Source: Gyromitra esculenta (Eukaryota > Ascomycota > Pezizomycetes > Pezizales > Discinaceae). From it: a stretch of DNA of 64,000 nucleotides. Of the stretch, positions 54,123 through 64,000 are shown one piece after another. Under the pieces are notes generated by a model. It saw only the letters and a list, made by a program, of their open reading frames with translations, was not told where the DNA came from and did no database searches. The translations under genes and the position numbers were made by a program. The number at the start of each line of letters is the position of its first letter. The stretch's first letter is position 1. The DNA lies in assembly GCA_038503075.1 (NCBI GenBank), contig JBCAML010000004.1, forward strand, positions 1,013,149 to 1,077,148, given 5' to 3'.

Positions 54123-57100
54123 ATGTCGCACCCAACCAATTACTGGAAGAAGCCTTTTTTTTACGCTATTGGCAACACGCCAGCAGTATCGTTGATCCAG
54201 GATCTTGTGCCGGAGGAAGCAGCAGATATTCTTCTTTTGGGATGCGGTGATCCTCGAAGCATCCTATTCACCGTCTACTCTATCGGGGAGGCGGGTATGT
54301 GCTCTGATATTTATATGCAGCCTGAGAATATGACTGACCTCGAAAAGGGCCGTTTAACCTCGATTTCACTTGTTGCGATCTTGATCCTGCGGTACTAGGT
54401 GAGCTCTCAATATCAAATTTATCGCTTTATAGCTACCTACTAACCTTTCCGCGCTCAATAGCTCGAAACGTCTTGTTGCTTACCTTACTTGCGGATGATA
54501 CAGCAGGTAGCAACAGTACGAAGATATGGAACATTTTTTACCACTTTTATCTAGACCAGGATTCCCTCACCCTCCTCCTGACTCAGTCCCAGAAACTTTT
54601 TGAGCTCTCAGACTCCGTTAAAACTTGGAATGGCTGTCAGTACGGTTCGTTCCTACGAATGTGTACTCAAAAAACTCTTTTGCAACTTCGGGGCTACTGG
54701 GGGCTATACGCTAAAACGCAGAGAATGACAAATCCTGAAAAGACTCGATTCAAGAAAAACTACGAATTGGGGATCAAGGAGGTAGCTGGACGACGCTCGC
54801 CGCGGGAAGGTCAAAATATCACTGGTGCACGTTCTGCAGGTCCGCTTTGGATGGATGCAGTAACATCAGCGGCGGAGGAATTTACACACTTCTGGAAGAC
54901 TGGTGTCACGACCGTAGACCAGCAGGTTTTTGCGATCTCTACACTTCCCAACCCTACGTTTGCTTATTCGGTCCGTGGAGAAGTTTTTGCGGTGCATTAC
55001 GGCGCAGACCCGATCTCTGGGTTTCATCTGGCTCCTGCATTTGTCCCTCTGAAGCACAACCTTCAACAGACTGCAGCAAAAAAGTCCTTCCAGTACCTGG
55101 TTGATTTATGCAAAACCCAGTTTCGTGACAGAGGCGAGGCTTTCAGATCAGCACTTAACACAGTCAAAACGGCTGGAAAACTGGTCATACGTGTGTTTAG
55201 CGGGGATGCTCTGGTTTTGTGTAAGGCTCTTAACTATTGGGCGGTCAATAGTTCTTTAGAGACGGGAGTTTATGCAGCTCCTTGGACAACATCTCAACTC
55301 ATCCTTGATGGCGGCGATTACATCGAAAGCTCAACGACTAAAGCGCCATTGAATTTTAATATCATTGATACTTCCAACCTCACAGACCACCTTGGCCTCT
55401 TGAACATTTTAGTAGTCACTGTGCCCTTGATGTCCAGAACCCCTTGTGCAGTGCTTTACACAGAAACGCTCGTATCTTCCGGTGCAAACCCAGCCACATA
55501 CTTCGTCGAACGAATGTGCGCTGATATCCCAGCTCTGTCGATACTTCTGGGCGTGACACCATTGACTTATGTCTCGAACTTCACCTCCCACTCAAATGTC
55601 CATGAGGTCTTGGCAGCAAACATGAAGATAGACCAGTTTCATGAACGCATAGTTTGGAAAATAGTTTCTCTAGGGGATCCCATTGCCGCTGCACACGATT
55701 CCGCTTGTAACAGGGCCTTAGTGTACGACCCAGAACAGCTTGCCAAGTTCATTTTTGGAATATATCAGAAGATGTTCCATTCTGAGGATATTCTATCGAA
55801 ATTGGGGAGAGTCTCTCTTCACGATATCATGGATATGTCTCTAGTACACTACAACCGCGGCAGCCTCGTGAATCTAATGCGTCACGTCAAATCACGAACC
55901 AGTACGAGTTGGGAATTTGTTATGGATGGAATTCATGGTCGGATCCAAGCTGACAGAAAACTTTCCATGGGCCTAAATAACTATCAAGCATTCACTGCAC
56001 AGTTACACCTTCTCCGTGTGGATACCGACATCCCAGTCCTAAAACCCAATCAAAAAATCATACCAGTCAACACAAGAAGCGGGAAACTCGGGGGATGGAG
56101 CCACGTTCCACCGTTAGTCTGTGTCGTCCTTACTGTGCCTCGGCACGAGCTTAAGGTACTTACGGATTTCGATATGTCACAGATAGGGTCTCCGACTCTG
56201 AAATGCGAAGTTCTAAGCTCTCATGGCCACAATGTGATTTATGACTTTCACCCTGTATTCGGTACAGCTAGCACAACAGGATCGAAGGAACATACGAACA
56301 TCCGTATCAAGGAAGATCCTACCGGGTGGTCTGGAACGTCTCCTTTGATATTGTCTTTCTGGTATCCTGCATGGCAACTAATGATATCTCCACACGAGAC
56401 TACAGTCTGCTTTGGGGTCCGAAGCACACCACAGCAAGGCCTGATTCATTTCATGAAAGCTTTCGGTCCCGCCATGAACATATACTCAGCCAAACTCGAC
56501 GACAAAAATGTTCTCGTATCACGAGAGCGTCCCAATATCCCTGGAGAATTAACAAAGATTAATGCTGTTTCTATGGGCGCTCTCTCTACTGCGGTATCTG
56601 GAGCCTCCGTGAAAGTTAGCCCAATCTCTGTAACTTTGGATGCTTCAGGACAGAAGATTGTCACACTTGCAATAAAGATGGACCTTATAAGCAAGGCTCT
56701 GAAAGACAAATTAGCAAGCAAGGCAGAAGTCACTACATCACAGCCCACGCCATGCGCCATCGAGATCCACATAGACTCTTTCAAACATCCTATGGTTTTC
56801 CCGTTCCCTATTGATGGAGCTCGCGCAAAGCTGCGGATTGCTCGAAAGTCTTCCTACATTGAGGTAAAGCGTTAATCTTATTCAAAACAACCCTTGTTAA
56901 CTTCCTTGGGCAGGCTATCGTTCCGATTTCTGCCCCAAGATCCATTAATGGGTTTACTATCAAGAACTTTCCAGTCGTCATGCACAACAAGGCACCACTC
57001 GCCTGGAATATTCACTACCTCAATCTCGACCGCCTCCCCTCAATTGATATAAGTGACCCATCAAAGCTCAAATGGATGGATACACATATCGGCCTCATGT

Positions 57101-57945
57101 TTTCCGACCGCGAACGTAAGCTTAGGGACACGATTTCCGGCTACTCGCATAAAGACCTAATTTTCGACGTCAAGGATTCCATCGCACATATCATTATCCA
57201 GTATGCTGGAGTAAAGGGCCATAAGTGTCGTATATTCGCCCTCAACGATCCACAAAAAGGCGGCATGTACACCCTCATCTTCTGCACAGACTTGCGTTTG
57301 GATCTGTCTTCCCACACCGTTGTCCTTGATGCATGCATTCTGCCCTTGACTCCGAAACTCCTAACCCCCGAGATCCTGGACGCCATTGTGGCGGTCAGCA
57401 ATGGGTCTGAAATGATGGACGTCAATACCGCGGGTGAGGAAACAAAGGCTTGGAAAGATCTATCATTGGCCTTTGTAGAACGTTGTCGAAGGTGGAAGCA
57501 CCGCGAGGACTGTCGCTATCTCACGGAAGGTATCCCACTCAACTACGATTCGGGTAAGCCATTGAAAGGAGATTGGGCATCACCAGCATCCTTAATCTTT
57601 CACAACGATGCAAAGGTTCCACCGCAATGTGCCTGTGCCCCGGGAAATGCGTCGCCGGAGTTCTTGAAGGTGAAGAAGTGGAAGCCGTTTGCTAAGCACG
57701 TGACCAGAGCTGCGATCTCACCGTTGTTTGCGGTATCCTATCTCGACCCAGTTGGGCAAGAGTTTGGTAAGATGATGAGCGAAAACCGGGAATCCATGGC
57801 AAACAAGGTGGGAAGGGAGGGATGTTATAATTGTGGGGAGGGCGGCGGGGGACTGTTACATTGTGCAAGATGCAAGAAGGCTTCGTATTGTTCTGCTGAC
57901 TGTCAGAAGGCAGATTGGAAGAGGCATAAGCAGGAGTGTAAGTAG
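54123..57945 (+). CDS. DUF4470 domain protein with C-terminal MYND zinc finger
   Basis: Four inferred exons (54123-54294, 54348-54398, 54462-56863 and 56914-57945) join in frame to 1218 residues. The N-terminus reads FFYAIGNTPAVSL, ADILLLGCGDPRSILFTVYS and, across two introns, FNLDFTCCDLDPAVLARNVL then LLTLLADD, characteristic of the fungal DUF4470 domain, which resembles a methyltransferase-like SAM fold in its GCGD motif. The last 40 residues form a MYND finger with its metal ligands: CYNC, CARC, CSADC and HKQEC. MYND fingers bind proline-rich partners, so a regulatory complex is likely. The long middle (about 100-1170) has no recognised domain. Start: the ATG of MSHPTNYWKK; the open frame extends upstream without a convincing start. 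Confidence 0.9.
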
Positions 57946-60900
57946 TTTTGCGGTTGTTTATCTTTCGTTTATAGCAAAAAAATTCGAACAGGCGATGCTT
58001 AATACTCAAAGGCTAGACTTTAAAAGTATATATATATTTATATCAAGAAGGGGCCCAAGACACATCATAAAAAACGACTCACCATTGCATGCCCAGGATT
58101 CTTCACACCATTCAGGGATATGCCCTTCAAACAATCACTCAATAGGCAGAAACTTGCTGTAAGGCGAGAAACGGAGCACTAGATTCCGTAGATTGATACG
58201 CCCCCTATATAGTAGATACATGTAGCAGAGCACCCCACGTGATGACTGTAGCATATTGTATATTATATTGGCTGATGGATTTTGCCCATTTGCGAGCTTT
58301 ACTCTCAAACAATCTCAGTGATACAAACACTGGAAAGGCTAGAAAATAGCTGAAACAATTTCTAGGTCATAAAATATACACTAAACTGGTCACATTCACT
58401 TGGCTACATCTTTAATATAATGGAGTGGTATAAAAATAGTTGCATTGCTATATATTTCCTAGAGGAAAATGCAAGGTCTGTTTCTATCTTTTTTCGTAAA
58501 ATGTTAGCTTCGTTTGCAAGGTGAGTAGGCATAATAAGCAATAGAAAAATGTGATATGTTGTGAAGATCAGCTCGAGGAATTCATTTTTCACTTCAGTGA
58601 AGAGGTATTTTGTACATAGCCATTCTTCTCGGGTAATACATGCTTTCAAAAATCATCATTTCGACAACATGGTGTAGGCAGAAGAAAAATAACAATCTTG
58701 AGGAATGTTTATAGGCTTACCTGTTAGTAGTATAGATGAAGGAAGCTTTCGATTCTTCTGTGCATCTTGAAAATGGTGAGGGACTATTGTAATCCCAACA
58801 CCTATTCATGTATAATACGAAACAATGAATCCTAGAGCAGAAATAACACCGTTAGTGAAACGTCTATTTGTAAACCTTCGTGAAAATCCGTTGGTGGAGA
58901 AATAAAGAAAAGAGAATGCGTAAAGATCAGACTGTTGAGCTTGATATGTCGTTTATTCACCATCCCTCTTAAGAGGTCTGAAAGTGAAGAAGTAATAGAT
59001 CATCATGATACACAGGGAATAGTGGGTAGCAAAAAGAGTAGAAATATATAAGTACCTTTAGCGATTGGTGATCCGGAGGAATAATCTTATACTATTATTT
59101 CCAGACTGCAAAAACAATCAAGAAACAATCACTTGGAGAGAACTGATATGTAGGACACGTATAACCACCGAACCTACTACGTAGAAGTAGGGCAGTTTTC
59201 TCAAACAGTGCACACCACGCCCCATACCCACAACGACATTTATTACGAATGATTGACTGATGCCGTGCACATATGGGGGGTAATCTTCCTCTCTTCCAGG
59301 AACCCTAAAGCCTTAGAACAACAGTAGGGGCAGATATGGAGAGGTTTTTAGCCTAGGTAGGCCTGTTTGGGGAGTTGGGGAGGAGGTATCGGACGACATC
59401 GATGCGATCCAGACTTCGTACCACGACCAAGGAGTGGAGCATCGATAGTACGTTCAAACCTGCGCTCGATCCAGGGATTAGACTAGTTTGCTTTACGCAG
59501 CAGTCATATAGAACTTGGATAATCTGATATAGATATTAGCGGATGCGTTCTAGATAAAACCAGATACAGAAAAAGAAGTAAATAAGCCATCAAAGTCAGA
59601 GGCAAAATATCATGTCTTCAAAGGGTTTCAGACAATGTAGATAAGTAGATAAGATTTTTTGTTCATCACACGATAAGGGAGGGGAAAAACCAGCAAAGAA
59701 GCAGCGAGATTAGTAAATACTCACAAATTGTTCTGCGATTTGTCCGATTAGAATTGCTATAAACTATCACGAAATAGCAACTGTCAGCTGCTTTAATTCT
59801 AACCACGGGTGGAAAAGCGATCAAAGAAACGACGATGTGATGACATCGTCGAGAGGCAGATGTCAGGAACCATAACGCATAAATTTTTGTACTTCATCGG
59901 CTCGCTCAGAAGTTATCGTTTAATTGTTTTAAGTGATCATCATCCTGCAGGATGGACCCGAGGGTTTCCTAAAAATGAGGAATGAGAAAACCTGATTACA
60001 TACCAGTTGTCAGAAACCTGTGGTAGGGGGCTCGGTAAGAGCCCGTGCCTGGAGGCATTGGCGATTACGGTGTAAAGAACTGCAGCTCTTTGAAGACATC
60101 TTAAAAGATATAGTCATTGTTGAAGCCGCTGTTGAGTGGACTCTGCATAAAAGATTGAGGTTGCTATTGTGGGGTGGACGGTTGATGGAAATTTTCTTAA
60201 ATGATGTGGGGACCTGGAAACCCTAAACCCTGATTTCGGTCAAATTCACCGACTGTATTCTTGGCAACATCCCGCTCCCGAAAACCAAATTCTCACCAGC
60301 TACATGTAGTTCACTAGCAAAATAAAGCTCGGATGCATATGTTTCCTGGTGCTCTTCCAAATCCCACAAAATATTTGAGGTTAAAGGTGGTGAAAAATGA
60401 CAGGGCCAACAGTCGTATTCTATCACTTTTTCCGCCGTCGGTTCCCACTACTACAGACCAAACTTAACCCAACTCTCTAGACTGATTCTATAGAAAATCC
60501 CACCAGAGACTAGCTATAATACACCATTCAGTCAATTCATTTTGTCTGCGTTAGAGAATAACAGAGTGCTTGACTTACTACACCATCACCGCCATGCAAA
60601 GAAGGAACGCTCCTGAACTAGACAAGGTCTAACTATTCAGAGAATCCTCGTTCTAGAAAGCAGTTAGGTGCTTCTAGAAATATTTTTCAATGCCTTGGGA
60701 TAAATTCGTGTGTACTAAAGCGGCTGCCTAGGCTTGAGTTGTGGTAGCATCCAATACTGAGGTATCAAGAAAAGGCACGAAGTAGTTATACCTGATACGT
60801 TCTTGCAAAACGCAAGTGATTTCTTTTACGGACATCGAACAACACCTCGTGGTCTACAGGGTCCATAGGTCACGCGACCAAAAAGAGACCCAGTAAAAAC

Positions 60901-61888
60901 ATGATATTGCGTCCTTTGAAATCACACCTCGCTTTTTGGGCAATCTTCATCGTGGAGACTATGTGTAGTATTTCTTTGAATCGAATCACGAGTAGCGAAT
61001 TCTCAAGTTAAGCTAAGTGTGCAAGAATATGAGATCGACAGATAAAGCCCTCTGTCATAGGCAAATTATTATTGAAGGTGGTAAGCGTTAGGTTTTTAGT
61101 GATAGTGTGATAGGAATTCTACTTTGAGAGGAGCCAATTAAGACACTTAAGCACCTGGACCATCGAAGTGTTAGACAATAACCGATTCAAGCTTGGCAGA
61201 CACATGCAGATTCAAATGCGACTGTTTCTTTCCCCTAAACTCCGATAAGTACCCACAAGACACCGATGATATCTTTCGGCCAACGTGCTCATGATCAGTT
61301 ACTGGCCCCTCTGTTTGCTGTGTCTCTTCCTGATCGAGTGCTCCGTACCTCTTAGGCATCTGCCACTCCTACGAAACAATTCCTCTGTCAATCCAGCCAG
61401 TGAACTACATGTAGCTGCAGTGAGTCAATATTGTAGAAAAGATAACAGCAAAAGCAAAACCCTCGTTGCAGCTTGCGATCGTGCCCACACCGCTAAATCT
61501 TGCACGCAACCAAAAAACCCCATTTTTTCGCTTGGAAATCAGTTCCTGCATTATCTGTGGTTGTGTGTTGTCTGCAAGCAAAACCTAAGGAGGCGCGTCT
61601 TCCAGAGTTTTCTCAGGCAGGATGTCAATAAAAAAAGGTGGCAGAAATCACCAACCCTATCCCGAAAATATCTTGGCACCATTACCACATCCCACCTTTC
61701 AACCCCTCATCTGCGCAACCCCTCCTCCTCTGTTTTTATCTTCCACCCCCCCCCCCTTTGACCGCCCGTGACTAAATCAGCAACCACAACAGTACCGCTC
61801 CTGCTTAACTGCTGTTTTCGAAAGACAGATCGATTTTTTGTTTGCACTTTTAGAGGTCTTGTTTGCATAGAAGCTAGAAGTTAAAGAT
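57946..61888. other. Gene-poor intergenic DNA
   Basis: No gene is recognised. A plus-strand frame at 61291-61761 starts with a signal-peptide-like stretch (MISYWPLCLLCLFLIEC) but spans homopolymer-rich, promoter-like DNA and a TACATGTA (61406), so I doubt it. Other TACATGTA copies are at 58217 and 60301. A perfect small hairpin CGACGATGT-GATG-ACATCGTCG lies near 59831. Confidence 0.4.
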
Positions 61889-64000
61889 GGCTGGTAAGTT
61901 GCAGATCCTTTAATTTATTTACCCTTGGGGGATGAGCAGTTGCATGTAAAGCCTGAGCTAGGGCTAGAGGGAGATTAGGTATGGGAAAGGAGCTTAAAAA
62001 AATGAGGAGCTTGAGAAGCTTCGTTGAGAGATGCACTGGGCCAGCAAGTGGGATAAGCTTGCGCCTGGGGGCGACAGTGTCAAGGAAAAACATTGCTTCC
62101 CTGAGTAGTTTACTAACAGTCATATGCTTCTAGATTTTAATGCTGTTGCGAGTAATAATACACCTCTATCCCCTTCCAAGCCAACCTCTCTTTTCACCAT
62201 TCGCAGTGCGCTTCGTTTCGCACCACAGATTGGGTAGTAGTCGCGAAAAAAAAATCTAGAATAGGGTTAATTAACACAGCTCGGAGTGGATAGCACAGTT
62301 CGCGGACTACTATTACGCTACATTCGACGGGAACCGTAGCGCATTAGCCCCTCTCTATGTTTGTCTCCGTCTTATTCTCCAAGCTAGAGAAATAGAAAAG
62401 AGAATGCTGATAAATAGGTAATTTGAGTAGAGGGAGAACTCCATGCTCACATTTGAGACCAACCAAGTCCAAGGCGTTTCAGGCATTGTCGAGAAACTAA
62501 ATGTTAGACCCCTTTCAGGAGCTGTAGAGTGGGTGGCAGAGTACTAAAGTAAAATTGGATCATAGGGCCTCCCCTTCCAGAAAATCGTGCATCGGATCTC
62601 GACTCTCGACGCACAGCCTGCGGGACCTAACGGGAACATCCTAGTTCTTGTTACTGGGGAGCTTCTGGTCCGTATTTGCTCTTAACCAGCGGCAGAACGA
62701 GAGATCGGGGCCACTTTGTGTACAGTTGTAACTGACATACATTGATTTGTCACTATAGACAGACTCCGACCCCCCGAAACTATACTCGCAGACTTTTCAA
62801 CTCGTAGCGGATGCTGGCAGCTACTATGTCCTGAACGATATATTCAGACTCGTTTACGGTTAATCTTTCCAGGGAAGTCAAATAAACCGATGGCAGAAGG
62901 TTGAAATATGAAGAAAAACAGGCAAGTGGCGAGCTGGTGTTGGATGTGAAGCAGGTAGCGGATAGTGATGGTATAAGCTTGTGGGGGATCGATTTTAGCA
63001 AACCTTTTTTTCCTTTTTAATTGGTTGGCACAATGTTAACTATTTCCTTCCATTTCCCCGCTTTCTCTTTGAGATTTGTCGAGTACAGAATAAGTGAATA
63101 CGTGATGACCTGGTTGGCGGGGATTTGTATCAATGATATCAATCAACTGGTTGTTCGGGGTCAGGAAGTAGGCAGGCAAATGATAGATATACTCTATTCA
63201 AATCCTCTTTGGGTGCATCTTCTCCACGGAGACTGAGCTCGTGTAGAAGAGCGAGTGACGCTCTGTGCACAAACGCTTGTTTCGGGATGTCGCATCCGTG
63301 TTACAGGAGCAGGACTATTAGCTAATTAAGCGCTTAACACACAATCCCAGACCGAATACCGGAGGTGAAGAGCCCAGCTGTATATATGCAGGGCAGTGAT
63401 GATACCCGAACCTGTACCTGATATTTAATACGAACAAGGCTGCTGAGTAGGCGGATAGAGCGGCTCTCGTATTTATAAATGAGGTTTACTCCATATATCT
63501 ATGTAGGAATGGATCGTACTGAACATGCTGTAGAAGTCAGCATGGCAACGGTTATCTATGTGTATTAAGTAGTTTTAGCGCCTCAGCCTTGCGGTCTTGT
63601 TTGACAGATGTCGTGGCAGGAGACGCGCGTCTGACCGTCACTGCCTTCCGGATGCCGAAGCACCATCATCCCATCTTCGGCTACCAGAATGGCCGAGAGG
63701 CTACAATACGGTAAGGTAGCCTGGGCAAGATGTGTAGGGCTGTCGTGGTGGGGGAAGGAGGCCCAGCCTATCAAGTCACGGGACTGCTTACTATTCCGGG
63801 TTGTTCCCTTTCCTATTTCGGCGACGCCAAGGCATTTCGGAGCGCTGGACCTATTCTAGAGCAGGTTGGGCAAATGGAATTAATGTGTGGCCACAAAGAA
63901 GGAATCGACGGGAAAAGAGAGCTTTCACTACGCCTACGCCTATGCCTACGACACAACATCATCCATCATCCACTTATATACGCAGACAAAACACGAGCCT
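61889..64000. other. Intergenic DNA to window end
   Basis: At about 61887 the sequence ATGGCTG followed by GTAAGT looks like a minimal first exon, but no convincing following exon was found (see findings). The rest is without recognised genes. The last 100 bases contain a short GCCTAC-type repeat and a TATA-like CTTATATACG, and may be the promoter of a gene beyond the window. Confidence 0.35.

Noticed and set aside
61291..61761. 156-codon ORF with a signal-peptide-like start and several Cys
   Set aside because: It crosses homopolymer tracts and a TACATGTA palindrome in promoter-like DNA, and the sequence resembles no secreted family; more likely chance.
1..64000. CRISPR arrays, bacterial operons, secondary-metabolite cluster
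   Set aside because: No regularly spaced repeats, no ribosome-binding sites, and no PKS, NRPS or terpene synthase signature; the oxidoreductases are scattered among unrelated genes.

Overview
The window looks like nuclear DNA of a filamentous ascomycete, probably a leotiomycete; that placement is inference from gene style, not from a search. Genes have short introns (about 45-110 nt) with GT...AG borders that restore known protein families. There is an intron-containing tRNA-Leu(CAA), fungal-type families (Gfo/Idh/MocA oxidoreductase, aldo-keto reductase, F-box, DUF4470+MYND, siderophore-type MFS, ankyrin), a fossil non-LTR retrotransposon of the Tad1/I type, and several small TA-flanked inverted-repeat elements.

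Layout. 1.2-4.5 kb: a 2-oxoglutarate/Fe(II) dioxygenase (+) and a Gfo/Idh/MocA oxidoreductase (-) converge. About 5.5-11.9 kb: a minus-strand LINE with an uninterrupted gag-like ORF1 but a frameshifted endonuclease/reverse transcriptase/RNase H part; eight GATA-factor-type motifs sit just upstream of ORF1. 12.8-14.2 kb: two unrecognised minus-strand ORFs. 15.3-16.4 kb: a four-exon aldo-keto reductase (-). 16.4-22.8 kb: gene-poor. 22.9-23.8 kb: a four-exon conserved-looking hypothetical gene (-). 23.9-28.8 kb: gene-poor. 28.8-30.1 kb: an ankyrin-repeat gene (-). 30.1-37.3 kb: gene-poor.

37.3-40.6 kb: a single-exon 1101-residue BTB-like protein (+). 41.4 kb: tRNA-Leu(CAA). 43.1-48.2 kb: the most unusual gene, a seven-exon, ~1539-residue MFS protein whose membrane core lies between a ~500-residue hydrophilic N-terminus and a ~470-residue hydrophilic C-terminus. 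49.3-50.4 kb: an F-box protein (-). 51.9-52.8 kb: a decayed ankyrin gene. 54.1-57.9 kb: a four-exon DUF4470+MYND protein (+). 58-64 kb: no convincing gene.

The genes do not form a recognisable biosynthetic cluster. The main organisation is small gene islands separated by gene-poor DNA that holds at least five different TA-flanked MITE-like elements, one larger foldback element with an internal repeated ACCGGT-like motif, and two further hairpins. The palindrome TACATGTA occurs 18 times in the window and never inside a called exon.
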